Source: Nemertoderma westbladi (taxonomy: Eukaryota > Xenacoelomorpha > Nemertodermatida > Nemertodermatidae). From it: a stretch of DNA of 30,830 bases. Location: the NCBI GenBank assembly GCA_032718475.1, contig JAUCBJ010007640.1, forward strand, positions 1 to 30,830, given 5' to 3'. The notes below the pieces were generated by a model that was not told the origin of the DNA, did not search any database, and saw only the letters and a program-made list of their open reading frames with translations. Position numbers and translations under genes: made by a program. Below, piece by piece: positions 18,701-27,620 of the stretch. Each line of letters opens with the position of its first letter. The stretch's first letter is position 1.

Positions 18701-19633
18701 TGCAGTAAAGTGATTAGTGACAACAGAAGGTTGCGTCAGCAGCTCTGGTATTTTGATTTCTTTAAGACAGGATCTCAACCACGAACGGAGAGCTATGCTA
18801 TTGGAATGTTGTGGAATGATAGTTGAACTTCCTGTTGCGAGAGCAAGGGCATAAAGGCATATGAACGCACCGCAGTCATATGTGTTATCTTGACCAGGAT
18901 AGGGGCGAGTAATGTTATGTGTAACCCAGCGCCTTTTATTGGTGCTACGGGTGCTACTGATGAGGTTGAGAAGACTGCATAACTCCAGAGCCATGGTGTT
19001 GGAGGGGGTTGTTTCATTTAGACTGCATAAGGTATAAACTGTCATTAGTTGTGGTTTGGCAACGTGCAAAACAAAATGTGATCCATTGCAGTCCGGGAAT
19101 ACAATGAGAGGTTGTGTGTCAATGTTACAGCAGGCGGTAATGTAAGAGATGGCAGCAGCCTTGGCAGCAGCAGTGTTCCCATCCGGTTTCTTATGTAATT
19201 TAGTGCATAAACCAGTGTTAATGCAGGCAATATTCGGCTGGCCCCTGGATAGTATGGACATGAAAGAGTCAACAATAGTTGTAGACAGATGCTTTGTGGG
19301 TTCAAAGTAACGCCAATCCACCTCGTTGTCTTTAAGGAGAACTAAAGATCTGGTGTCAGGTGAGCGTGTTGCTGCACAGACGATAGAACTATCATCATCT
19401 GCAAAGTCATCGTCAATAAAAATGATGTTGTCTTCATTAGGGGTGGGAATACATGACTGCTTGTCAATGACTTCGGAAGCAGAAACAAAAATAACACTTG
19501 AGTCTAGCACATTCAATGTCCCCATACCTTTCTGGTGAGGAATGGTAGCCTGCTGACCCTGCTGTAAGATTGGAGGGTTACTTAATACCGGGGCTTGGCT
19601 GGTAGGCAGAATTGTCGGTGAATGTGGGTACAT
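15665..19633 (-). CDS. LINE ORF1: Ulp1-like protease domain, coiled coil, N/Q/R-rich repeat tail (1322 aa)
   Basis: An uninterrupted 1322-codon frame directly upstream of ORF2. Residues ~112-265 resemble the Ulp1/C48 cysteine-protease fold: a helix-like TTIVDSFMSIL, SHFVLHV with candidate His186, and PGQDNTYDCGAF with candidate oxyanion Gln248 and nucleophile Cys254. Where family members have Y-D-S-L, it reads L-C-S-L (202-205), so the usual Asp may be missing and activity is uncertain. A coiled coil is likely at ~455-512. From ~605 to ~1290 runs a tandem repeat with units such as NQRDNPPSWTQHDRDSNQR, then a short basic tail. There is no classic CCHC knuckle or RRM. The role is inferred from position: ORF1 proteins package LINE RNA, and the basic, Asn/Gln-rich tail suits RNA binding or condensation. 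The ATG at 19633 is the first in a frame that opens just before 19760. Confidence 0.85.
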   Translation of the reverse strand: MYPHSPTILPTSQAPVLSNPPILQQGQQATIPHQKGMGTLNVLDSSVIFVSASEVIDKQSCIPTPNEDNIIFIDDDFADDDSSIVCAATRSPDTRSLVLLKDNEVDWRYFEPTKHLSTTIVDSFMSILSRGQPNIACINTGLCTKLHKKPDGNTAAAKAAAISYITACCNIDTQPLIVFPDCNGSHFVLHVAKPQLMTVYTLCSLNETTPSNTMALELCSLLNLISSTRSTNKRRWVTHNITRPYPGQDNTYDCGAFICLYALALATGSSTIIPQHSNSIALRSWLRSCLKEIKIPELLTQPSVVTNHFTAHNTPTVDHPIDMDEFSNAHPNNQSPSDIPTDSKLIFSSDCHDATSWLLTYLQHPRGEAIRQISAMSIDNRYAVRESILQHVKQYMSPVQSISLQLKQRASPHELSIDIYELLKCQKEAMFTDACRKRLKHYDTSSNDHASVTSLQQDFKAVISVVQTRMCKIEVQNAKLKDEVEKLQDDINNERHSRMALEVEIKAYRLESASKHGPCPLTQDNNTSSGKVTISPPPCNAEQAILSQGKVQAPDPHEATFTYISNKPAKLKNQQNTKKTTIENHIPVSNTFSVLSEPEKHDPVSNQRDNPPSCNQRDNPPSCNQRDNPTSWTHPSSRNQRRDYPTSWIQHVRDSNHNQRVINQRDNPPSVNQRDNPITWTQHNRDSNQRVSNQRNNPRSWTQHNHDSNQRARNQGDNSPSWTQHDRDSNQRVSNQRENPASCNQCDNPTNWTQHVRDSNQCRDNTPSCTEHNRDSNQCVNNQCDNHSSCNQRNNPPSWTQHDRDSNQRASNQGDNSPSWTQHDRDSNQSASYQRNNPPRWTQHNRDSNKRASYQRNNPPRWTQHGRDSYDQRENPPSCNQRRDNTPSCTEHNRDSNQRVNNQCDNPPSWSQYDGDSNQHVINQRDNPSSCNQHNNPPSWTQHDRDSNQRASNQGDNSPSWTQHDRDSNQRASYQCNNPPRWTQHGRDSYDQRENPPSCNQRRDNTPCWTEHNLESNQCVTNQHDNPLSWTQRGRDGNQRVKNQHDNTPSWTEHDRDSNQRVINQRDNPPSFNQRDNPITWTQHSRDSNQRVSNQCNNLPSRTQHDRDSYQRASYQRNNPPRWTQHDCDSNDQRDNPSSYNQRRDKPSSCNQHDNPVSLTQHYRDSSQRVRNHRENPSSYIQRDNPVIWTQHNNDSSRRVSNQRVNPSSRNQRDNPTNWPQHVRDSNQHVSNQRHNLPSWTQHDRVSTLRVSNQRENPSRCHDNPPSWSQHNRDSNQRVSNQCDNSSSWTQNLRQSNKWTDRSSLTINPKPTSRPGNTTHRV
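15760..17825 (-). repeat. Coding tandem repeat of LINE ORF1 (~63-75-bp units)
   Basis: About 2.07 kb of head-to-tail diverged units, mostly multiples of three so that the ORF1 frame never breaks. The typical unit encodes NQ(R/C)xNPPSWTQHDRDSNQR with variable insertions of NQRDNPPSC. Near-identical larger blocks recur (for example around 16600-16850 and 16960-17270), showing recent internal duplication. Because the units lack stops on the other strand too, two long antisense frames exist across the same region. Confidence 0.93.
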
Positions 19634-20400
19634 TTGTTCAGCGTAGGTAGGGATTGATGGAGATAGGTAAGTAGGGATTGACGAGGATGGGTTAGTGGGT
19701 ACTGATTTGGGATGGTCAGTATAGTGTTTGTCAGTGGGTGGAGTGGATTTCAGTTACAGTTAGCTGTACCTGGTAAAAGTACTTCCCCTGTTAGTGGAAT
19801 TAACTACGCCTACATCAGGGCATACCTCTGAGAGAAGATTGGCCATTAGATCACGAATTTCATTATGTCTAAATGTGATCAGGCCCCCCTTCTTACAGAT
19901 TAGCGCCTGATCTGGCGTGAATGCTGATGAACAAACACATTGAGAGGGAAGTCCCGGAATGGACTGGACAGGTTATAGCGTAATGCCATGGTGTCATGAA
20001 ACGAAACCCTCGCACGACAATACCCTCGCGCTTAAGACGAAACCCTCGCACTCTATAGGGAGAGCTGAAAGCCTGTGTGATGCCCCAGGGAATTGGGCAT
20101 GTTCAAGAGCACGCCTTCTAAGGGGCTCCCTAGACTCCATGATGACTTTCACATCATGCTTCAGCATTGCTGATGAAATTGAGTTTACGAGCTCCCTGGT
20201 CTCTTTCTTCGCCTTCATACATGAGAGACTGAGTTGTCGTTTGATTGCATTCTTTAGGGTGAAAGTAAACTTGAGAGAATATTGGTATTGTGCATCAGCA
20301 GATAGTACAGGGTTTAATATTCCTAGAAGGGAGAGCAGACAGGAAGAGCGTAAAAGTTCTGAGGCTTTCACTGCTGTAAGATACAATTAGGGCTGGGATC
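19634..20400 (-). other. Probable LINE 5' region with an unrecognised 130-aa frame
   Basis: Base composition stays LINE-like (higher GC) up to about 20400, then turns AT-rich, so this is probably the element's 5' UTR. On the minus strand 20386-19994 is open for 130 residues (for example KKETRELVNSISSAML, REPLRRRALEHAQ), ending in a duplicated motif: GAAACCCTCGCAC occurs near 20000 and 20039 on the plus strand with a related copy between. I recognise no domain. An opposite-strand frame of 143 codons covers the same bases. It may be a short upstream ORF of the LINE or a piece of another element. Confidence 0.35.
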
Positions 20401-20964
20401 AGGCAGTCTCTTATAGACCAGACCGCTCCAAATGCGCATAAATATCTCCATTTCCATTTCCATGGTAACTAATTTCGTCTGAATGTTAAGAAATATGATA
20501 TACGATATGACGTAAGACGTAAATATAATATATTACAAATTAATTAAGTAGGCTAAAATTAACGATAAGTAAATTAGTTACAGCACGTTAGGATTGGGTC
20601 GTGAGTAGAGGCAAAACAAAAAAAAACGTAATATATGGAAAGTAATAAATATAATAAATAAATAAATAATTGGTGTGGTACAGTTGGATATTCAAGTGGA
20701 CAGCAATGATGTAGAATGCAAATTAGATTAAACTTATGGTAAACATTCACTGACAACTAACCAGGTTGCAAAATTAATTATATTTGGAAAATTCTTTGGC
20801 CCATTTTGGCGCATTTCAGTTTGTAAACTAAATCATGTGAAACGTTTTTAAACTCTAATGTGAAATGAGAGAATATGGCCACATACCTCTATATGGCTAC
20901 ATTTATCACAAGGAATGACGATATTTTTTTGTAAATACTGCAAGCCTTGATGGGGCAGTGGTGC
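20401..20964. other. Unassigned AT-rich spacer
   Basis: Sequence between the LINE 5' region and the DNA transposon. No gene, RNA or repeat structure recognised. Confidence 0.3.
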
Positions 20965-20985
20965 TTAAGGGGGGAGGACACCCCA
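20965..20985. repeat. Left TTAA target duplication + 17-bp TIR
   Basis: TTAA at 20965-20968 followed by the terminal repeat GGGGGGAGGACACCCCA. This matches the right end exactly in inverse orientation over 17 bp, or 21 bp counting the palindromic TTAA. Confidence 0.9.
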
Positions 20986-23926
20986 GACTAATAAATATTT
21001 GCCATTCTAGAGTATATAAGCTGTCATTTTAGAACCATATGTCCGATTAATTTACTTTTTTCACCATATTGTAGCCAAAAGGTGTATAAATCTCGGAAAA
21101 AAATTTTGAAACGAAAAAAAATATTTTTTTCATATTTTTTTTCATTTTTGCACTTTTTTTCACCCAAAATAATGCGAATTTTTATAAATGCATCTACTTT
21201 TTTGTTTTTCAATATTTTCAAAAAATTTTTTTTTTATTTTGATCAATATCGGGTGGACAATAATCTGAGCAGACAAAATTTTGATATTGTTAGTGGTTAT
21301 CAATTTATGTCATCATTAGTAATAATTACCAGATATTTTCAATATATTTCAAAATTTTGACACAAAAAATCGAAAAAAAAATTTTATATATGTTTTTACA
21401 AAATTTTGTCTGTTCAGATTTTACAGTTATGCAAGGGCTACAATATAGTGAAAACAGAATCAAAATCGGCTGAGCAGTTCAAAAGTAGATAGACAAAATG
21501 TGCAAAATTATTTCATTTTGAGAAAAATGCATTTGAAAGTGAAACATACTTAAATAGGGCCTACAGTATATTATATACTGTATAAGTTACAAAAAAATTA
21601 TTCTGGTGTATATTTCATGTGTTATATTATTTACTATTAATTAGGACATGACGAATCTAACTGAACAAGTTTCAACAGTCTGTTATAAAGCAAATATAGA
21701 TTTATGGGGACTTCGTAGTAACAAACTGAAATAAATTTCTAAAACCCTCCAGGTTTGTAAGCGGAATCGTTGTTTTCCGGGCGGAATTTCTTTGATTTGC
21801 GTTTGAGGAGGCTTCGTGAAGTTCTCTTGCGGTCTCTCACCTTGCACCCTGTCGCCATCTTCACCCCAGGCCCCAGGCCCAACTTCATATACAGTATCTG
21901 AGCTGCAGATGAACCCCTGTTGTGCACAAGTGCAGTATAATATGCATGGAATTCCAATGTTGTTCTTCCCTGGAACTTATCCTTCCCACATTTGTTCCAA
22001 AGTCGACCATGAATAGATTCGTTTTGGTTCTGTGTGAGACCAGGAAGGCAACGCTTCAATAGATTCCGATCTGTAAGTCTATTGTATACGGGCATAATGT
22101 GGGCATGCCACTCCGGCTTGATGAAGGATTTGTCCTTGTAGGTTGGGTCTTTCTGGATCGCTTTGCACCACCGCATTGGACAATCCTCATGTTTTCTTTC
22201 CCGCTGAGATTCTGGGTAATTCGTGTAATGAAATACAGTAGCTTTCACCTCGCGTATTATGGTGTCAATGAGGTTCTCCAGTTCGTCTGGGTCTATTGTT
22301 CGGTAGTCTACAGAAGAGACATGGTGAACAACAGTGTTCCGGTAATAACTGGCTAGTTGTCTGATCCGTGGCTGAGAGAGCCCATTGACACCACCGATCC
22401 TTTTTTCTTTACGGACTGATTCAAGGCCATTGGTTACTCGTTTAGCGATATGGTTAATACACTCATATTTCTTTACTGGGTGCTCGATGCCATATGGAGG
22501 GTTCTCTCGGAGCTCTTTGAAAACAGAACTGTCTCCATCGCTTAGCAGCTCTGTATATCGCAACCTGTTCCTTTCAATGGATCTTGCCCAAAGTTGCTTC
22601 GCAGCAAAAGTTTCCATGGCATTGCTACTGCCACGGAAATTTATGTCACAATTATGTTGCGGTACGTGTATAGTACAAAGTTTAGAATAATGGCGGCAAA
22701 TATAACATGATTTGCTGACAACAAAAATATCTAGAACTGCGCCGGTATCAGCAGACATCACATAGGCCACACAGTAAAGGGACATATGCCCACGTTTCTG
22801 CCAAGTGGCATCAAAAGTAACAGATACATTATATATTGACTCACTATTACCAGAGATAGGGTTACCTGTATCTGCCCCATGCTTATTACGCAGCTTCTGA
22901 GCTTCATTGTAACAATTACCAATCGCCAGGTTTCTAACAGCATCAGTAATTCGCCTAAGAGTAACTCTCCAGCGACTATGATTGACAGGATTTGGCATTT
23001 CCATCGCCTCCGAAAATCTTCGAGCAGTGTCATGTGTTCCCCCAATCATAAGAAACGCTAATATAGTACGAGTGTTTATACGGCGCTTTGACTCATTAGG
23101 ATGATTGCTTATATCATTGACTACATTTTCGAATTTGTAAATATATTCACATGTCTCACATTCAAGAAATATATTGAAATAATATCCGTTTTGGAGATTT
23201 GGAGTAAACTTCAGAACACCGCCGCAGTGATGTCGATGAATGTCGGACATACAATCCTTCATGGTTGAATATTCGACAAACTGGAATCCTTCACTTCCAA
23301 TCAGAGGACCCGTAAATGCATCCCCAGTCACTCCAAGACGATCAGTCGTGTGGGAACTCTGATTCGCTTCGGGAATCAGATCTTACTCCTCAACTGGTAG
23401 ATTAACATTTACGATTTCCTGTTTTCTAGTCCCTGCAAAAGTCCCCTTCCGCCCACCCAGTTTTGGCATTCTTGTTGACAATATTACGCTATTTATATTG
23501 CAAAAATATATACGAATAAAGGTAGAAGTGGATAGGTTACATTACAGTTTACCGTGTAGGTAACCGTTTACATGAATTACAGCAGTACGAGTTAATCAAA
23601 CGGGTTTAACTAGGCCTACTATAAATATACACTGTAAACCTATAAATATTAATTTCAAATTTCCCTCCAAAATGTTAAATTGATTGGAGATCGCAATACT
23701 GTATTTCTTTGAGTGCAGCATTGAATTTATTTGTCCAAAACGGAAAAAATGTCGATTTTTTGATAATTTTCGTAACTGACAGCACATTTTTGAACTTCTG
23801 TAATTCAAAAACTAGAAGAGATATTAAAATACCGATTTCAAATTTGAAATCGCCGTTAATTTCTGTACAAAAAAACGCAATAATGTTATTTTTGATAAAA
23901 AAAAATATTTGGGGTGTCCTCCCCCC
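20969..23926 (-). mobile_element. Complete Kolobok-like DNA transposon (2.96 kb, TTAA target site)
   Basis: The element is bounded by 17-bp terminal inverted repeats: GGGGGGAGGACACCCCA at 20969-20985 and its exact complement at 23910-23926. TTAA stands immediately outside both ends (20965-20968 and 23927-23930), the target duplication expected of Kolobok and piggyBac superfamilies. Just inside each terminus is a related AAATATTT block. The single long gene encodes a DDE transposase of the Mutator-like Pfam type, not piggyBac, so Kolobok fits best. Non-coding flanks (20986-21738 and 23470-23909) are strongly AT-rich with A/T homopolymers. Intact ends and one stop codon suggest recent activity. 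Confidence 0.88.
21739..23469 (-). pseudogene. Kolobok-like DDE transposase with one in-frame stop
   Basis: The frame starts at ATG 23469 (MPKLGGRKGTFAGTRKQ), meets TAA at 23383-23385, and continues in the same frame to a TAG at 21739. Numbering from ATG 23469, motifs are a Cys pair in LECETC (~104-107), SVTFDATWQKRG with catalytic Asp ~220, a K-x-C-Y-I-C segment, LSDGDSSVF with Asp ~313, KYECINHIAKR, and QNQNESIHGRLW with Glu ~484. These give a D-D-E triad in the arrangement of the Mutator-like transposase domain found widely in invertebrate genomes. The C-terminus is basic (KRKSKKFR), plausibly DNA-binding or a nuclear signal. It would cut and paste the element at TTAA. GAGTAAG at the stop resembles a splice donor, but no short intron is evident, so a nonsense mutation is preferred. 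Confidence 0.87.
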
Positions 23927-23930
23927 TTAA
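23910..23930. repeat. Right 17-bp TIR + TTAA target duplication
   Basis: TGGGGTGTCCTCCCCCC at 23910-23926, complement of the left terminus, followed by TTAA at 23927-23930. Confidence 0.9.
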
Positions 23931-25300
23931 ATGTTACAGCCTAGCTCGTTAAAACTGGTGTGATTGTACTGGTGGCTTACAGTATGGTTCTACAGCACAA
24001 AATGCCTTCCAGGATGACATAAAACATCACAAACTTCAGTTTACTGGCTTCCCTCCAAGCTAAAATACTTATATTGTATTTTTCATTACTTACTACATTC
24101 CTATTGGAGGCCATAAATTCATGTCCTAGAAATCGGTAGGGTTAAAGCACCGCTGGAATATTTGAATTAATCTGAAAGGATTTCCTGAAATAACCTGGGC
24201 GACAAACGACAGCTGATTCCGTTACCAAACTACCAACACGCCAACCACTGAGATGTGTATACTGTATAGGTCGACCTGTATTTTGATTTATCCTTACCAT
24301 AACTCACAAAAAGGTAAGTAGGATTAACACCAAATCACACTAAATTTTGATCAGAGGCAATTTTATTGTTCATTAGAAATCATTCGGCTGGCGCACAGTT
24401 TCATAAGAATCCTGGTCATAAATCGATTAAATCCTACTTCGGAAATAGAAGAACTCTGTCCATGACGACAATTCCGTACTGTGCGTCCCACTTGAAACCC
24501 GCCATCCTCATTCAACCCAGCCTTGAGTGTACAGCAGGACTTAGTCTTCGTTCTATCTGGAAGGCAAACCTCCCTTCAGCATGACTGGACTACCTTGCAG
24601 AATCCAGAATCCAGGAAATACTCACTAATTAATTGATTTTTTAACAGGTGGGATGATAGACTCAATTCTCACAGATAATAAATGGATCACTTTAAGAGGT
24701 ACACAAAGGTTCTTGATAATGAATACACGTAATAAATGCAACCACCACAAACTACTACCTATACATCAACATCACTGTTGAGATTCTTCTAACGCATTCC
24801 TCGGGTTTTGAATGCGTTTCTCGGTCCATCGCATATTTTGAATAGAAGCATCTAAAACATAATTTTGTGTTTGTCAAGAGCCCCCCCCCCCCCCCCCCCA
24901 TGTCTGACCTACAGATACTTATTATTAAGAGTTATATAGATCCCATGATTCGCACGATACGACTAACACATTCAAATCATTCGGTTCATACTAAAAATCT
25001 TGTCATTTAGTGCGAATATCAATTCACTCGGGATCAATAGTGAAATTTCGGTCAATTAATAAATTAAAATAATAACAAATAGTGCATCTTCCAATTCTCA
25101 CAAACACATCAATACACTTAATATTACAGATACTTTGATACACTATAACTCACAAATACCTTGATGCGCTTAAAATCACAAATAAATGCATTGATACGCT
25201 TAATATTTAAAAAACATTAAACATAAAGAGTTTTTATTTATTAATAATAATATATGAATTGTTTCAAGGTTCAGAATTAAGTTTCCTAAACAAATTATTT
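23931..25300. other. Unassigned non-coding DNA with a C19 tract
   Basis: No gene is recognised. A 19-base C run (24881-24899) is preceded by TTTGTCAAGAG, which in reverse gives the same G-tract-CTCTTGAC start as at 29337-29380. From 25085 to 25215 a degenerate ~35-40-bp repeat appears (TCACAAATA...TTGATACGCTTAA-type blocks, about four copies). A 72-codon plus-strand frame at 24366-24584 has no recognisable domain and is probably chance. Confidence 0.35.
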
Positions 25301-25309
25301 CATTCATCG

Positions 25310-25440
25310 AAATATTATAATAATAATAAATACATCAAACATACAACAGCTAAGCGCTGGACCAGGACCTGGGTGGGGCTGAACCTACAACCAATAGATT
25401 GCAGGCCCGGCGCTCAACCAACTGAGCTACCCAGCCTTTC
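25310..25440 (-). mobile_element. tRNA-derived SINE-like element
   Basis: On the minus strand, 25436-25367 folds roughly as a tRNA: acceptor CTGGGT pairs with ACCCAG, the A box is TAGCTCAGTTGG, and the anticodon-loop position reads like GCA (tRNA-Cys-like). The B box GGTTCAGCCCC has one base fewer than the consensus, giving a six-base T loop, so it is not a working tRNA. Downstream comes a short non-tRNA body and an ATT-rich tail (plus strand ATTATAATAATAATAAATA near 25316-25334), the usual plan of a short SINE. The exact limits are uncertain. Confidence 0.65.
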
Positions 25441-27620
25441 GTATAAACAACAATCATTTCATAAAAAAAAATAATCAATTTTAATCAACAAAAATAAATT
25501 GCAATTTCAACATCTATTTTCGCCTTCGCATTTCTATCGTGTTTACAACTTCAATAAACAAGTAGGCCCTAATCCCTACAGTAGCCCATTTTTTACCGAT
25601 AACTTAATAATACAAAAATAAGTAAAATTAGATTGCAGAATGGTAGTAACCTATTTAAAAAGTAGGAATCGATAACTCCCTGACATATAAAGTAGTTGAA
25701 TCACAAATAATAAAAACGTGTAAAAGATATGATATTAAGAGAGAAAGAGACGATATATAAAATAATAAAGTTAACATAATAAAGTTAAGTTATAGATATT
25801 TTTACATTGAGAACATTTAAATGTCCTGTAAATATTTTAAAGAATTCCCATCACAACTAATGAAAATATTTATTCCGTATCATCTTATAGGAATTACGCA
25901 AATCCGAAAAATAATAGTCACCCGAGTAATTGTGGGGCGAGTCATACATTTTAGCGATTTGATAGCGAATGGTTATAATTAGAGGTGAAAGGCCGTTTTC
26001 CAAATGTCTGTGTTGTGTGTGAAAATGTCTGTGAATAAGACATAACGTGTTTCGGAAATCCAATATCTAGTAGCTGGGTATATTTAGTATAATTAGCTGA
26101 TGATAGAATACAGTTATGCTGAAAGAAGGACAATTACCTGTTTGTACTGCATCTGAATTACTAACTTTTTGGAATTTTTCCCGGTGTGAAGCAAAAATTA
26201 TGCTAACAACTGTACATATTCATATTCATAAACTAGTTCTTCATAGATAAAGATTTACCGTAAAAGTTTAGAAATAAACATTAATTTGAAAAAGTTATTT
26301 TAACTTATTATTAATCGCAGTAAATATTTTGCAATATTTTGTTAGGCCTATAGATAATTTGCGAAACGTAAAGATCCTGCCTTGACAGATAAAGTACCAA
26401 ACTATGATTTTGGTTGGGCTGCAGGTATAGTGACAGGAGGCTTCATACATAATGACAACGCCCTTCTTAAGTCGTTACCGCGGGTACATTAGAAGGCCAT
26501 TCCTGGCTATAATCATTAATATAACCAGCAGTGTTCACTTCACCCACGTAGGTGATCTATTGTCTACATTTTAAATTTAACTTCCGTGTTGACTATATTT
26601 TTGACTCCCCGGTGGCTATATTAATTCAATAAAATCAGATTTCTTCAAATCTTCATTTGATTCTATGAAATAGTTTGAACACATGAAACAGGGATAGTTT
26701 GAACTCCCGACTTCTTAGTGGGTGTATCTGAATTTATATTTACGCTTTCAATCAATCAATTCGAGGTAGGGGCGGGGGGGGGGGGTTCATCAATTTTTCA
26801 AATTGTTTCAATTTTTCTAAATATGTAATAGGTCTTCTTACACGACCATCTCATCACTCACCTTAATACATACAAACATACACGCTGCCGCTGAATAACT
26901 TTTGAATCTCAACCACAATAACCAATCGCTACGCTCCCATTTTTTATTATTGGGAATGCCGTTATACAGTATAATATAACTATTGAAAAATTTCTTTGCT
27001 CGCTACGCTCGCATTTAAAAACATTCTGTAAGTTAATACAAAATATCCTTCCTCATTGCACCTTGAATTTTCCTGCATTTTTTCTGTTTTTGCTAGTGGC
27101 GCTCGGATTTCTCTGTGAAATTATCAGAGTACTTGATAAATATACTTTAATTAAATATTTAAAAATTTCGTTGCAAAATTGTTACAATGTATGGTCCTAA
27201 AAATTATTGGTAGCTAATGGCGCAACAGGTTTCATTTAGCGCCACATGATCTTAGTGCAGATGCGCTGCGCACGACATTTACATTTCATAACTGGCAAAA
27301 CAATAAAAAACAATATATATTATTTTTGAAATTTTAAATAGCACATAAAATACGGCCTTCCTCAGATGTGATACAATTTGTAAGATCATTAATTGGTAAT
27401 ACCAATCAAGCCTGACGTATATTTGGTCGCTAAAATTAAATATTCTACGCAGTAAAATTTCCACACACCCCTAAAGATTTGGACTAAATAATTTAAACCT
27501 AAATATATTTTCTTTAGAAATATAAATAACATATAAAAATAATTATATTTTGCGCAAAGGATAACTGCAATAATGTCACATCTGCAATTTCACATCTACA
27601 TAATATCACAATGTAATAAT
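25441..27620. other. Unassigned intergenic DNA, 3' flank of receptor 3
   Basis: AT-rich with no recognised gene. It holds an interrupted G tract (26774-26785), a TAGGCCTA octamer (26343-26350), and two blocks containing CGCTACGCTC (about 26928 and 27001), a repeat-like string. Hairpin-capable GGCGC/GCGCC blocks occur around 27218-27244. No clear polyadenylation hexamer for receptor 3 could be singled out. Confidence 0.3.

Larger units (their letters stand above)
12539..19633 (-). mobile_element. Near-intact two-ORF LINE with Ulp1-like domain and giant ORF1
   Basis: A non-LTR retrotransposon read on the minus strand: ORF1 (19633-15665), then ORF2 (open from 15717, coding to 12539). ORF2 has an APE-type endonuclease and reverse transcriptase in the usual order and no RNase H. 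At over 7 kb it is long for an animal LINE, mainly because of ORF1's repeat domain. Only two lesions interrupt ORF2 (in-frame TAG at 15322-15324 and a frameshift near 12950), so insertion was probably recent. I would place it broadly in the CR1/Jockey-like part of the LINE tree, with low certainty. The 5' UTR probably extends towards 20400; neither end is marked by a clear target duplication. Confidence 0.85.

Noticed and set aside
23340-23390. Short intron at GAGTAAGA explaining the transposase stop
   Set aside because: The frame is the same on both sides of the TAA and no suitable branch point and acceptor lie close by; a nonsense mutation is simpler.
25367-25436. Functional tRNA-Cys gene
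   Set aside because: The T loop lacks a base, the acceptor end is imperfect, and a SINE-like body with an ATT-rich tail follows.
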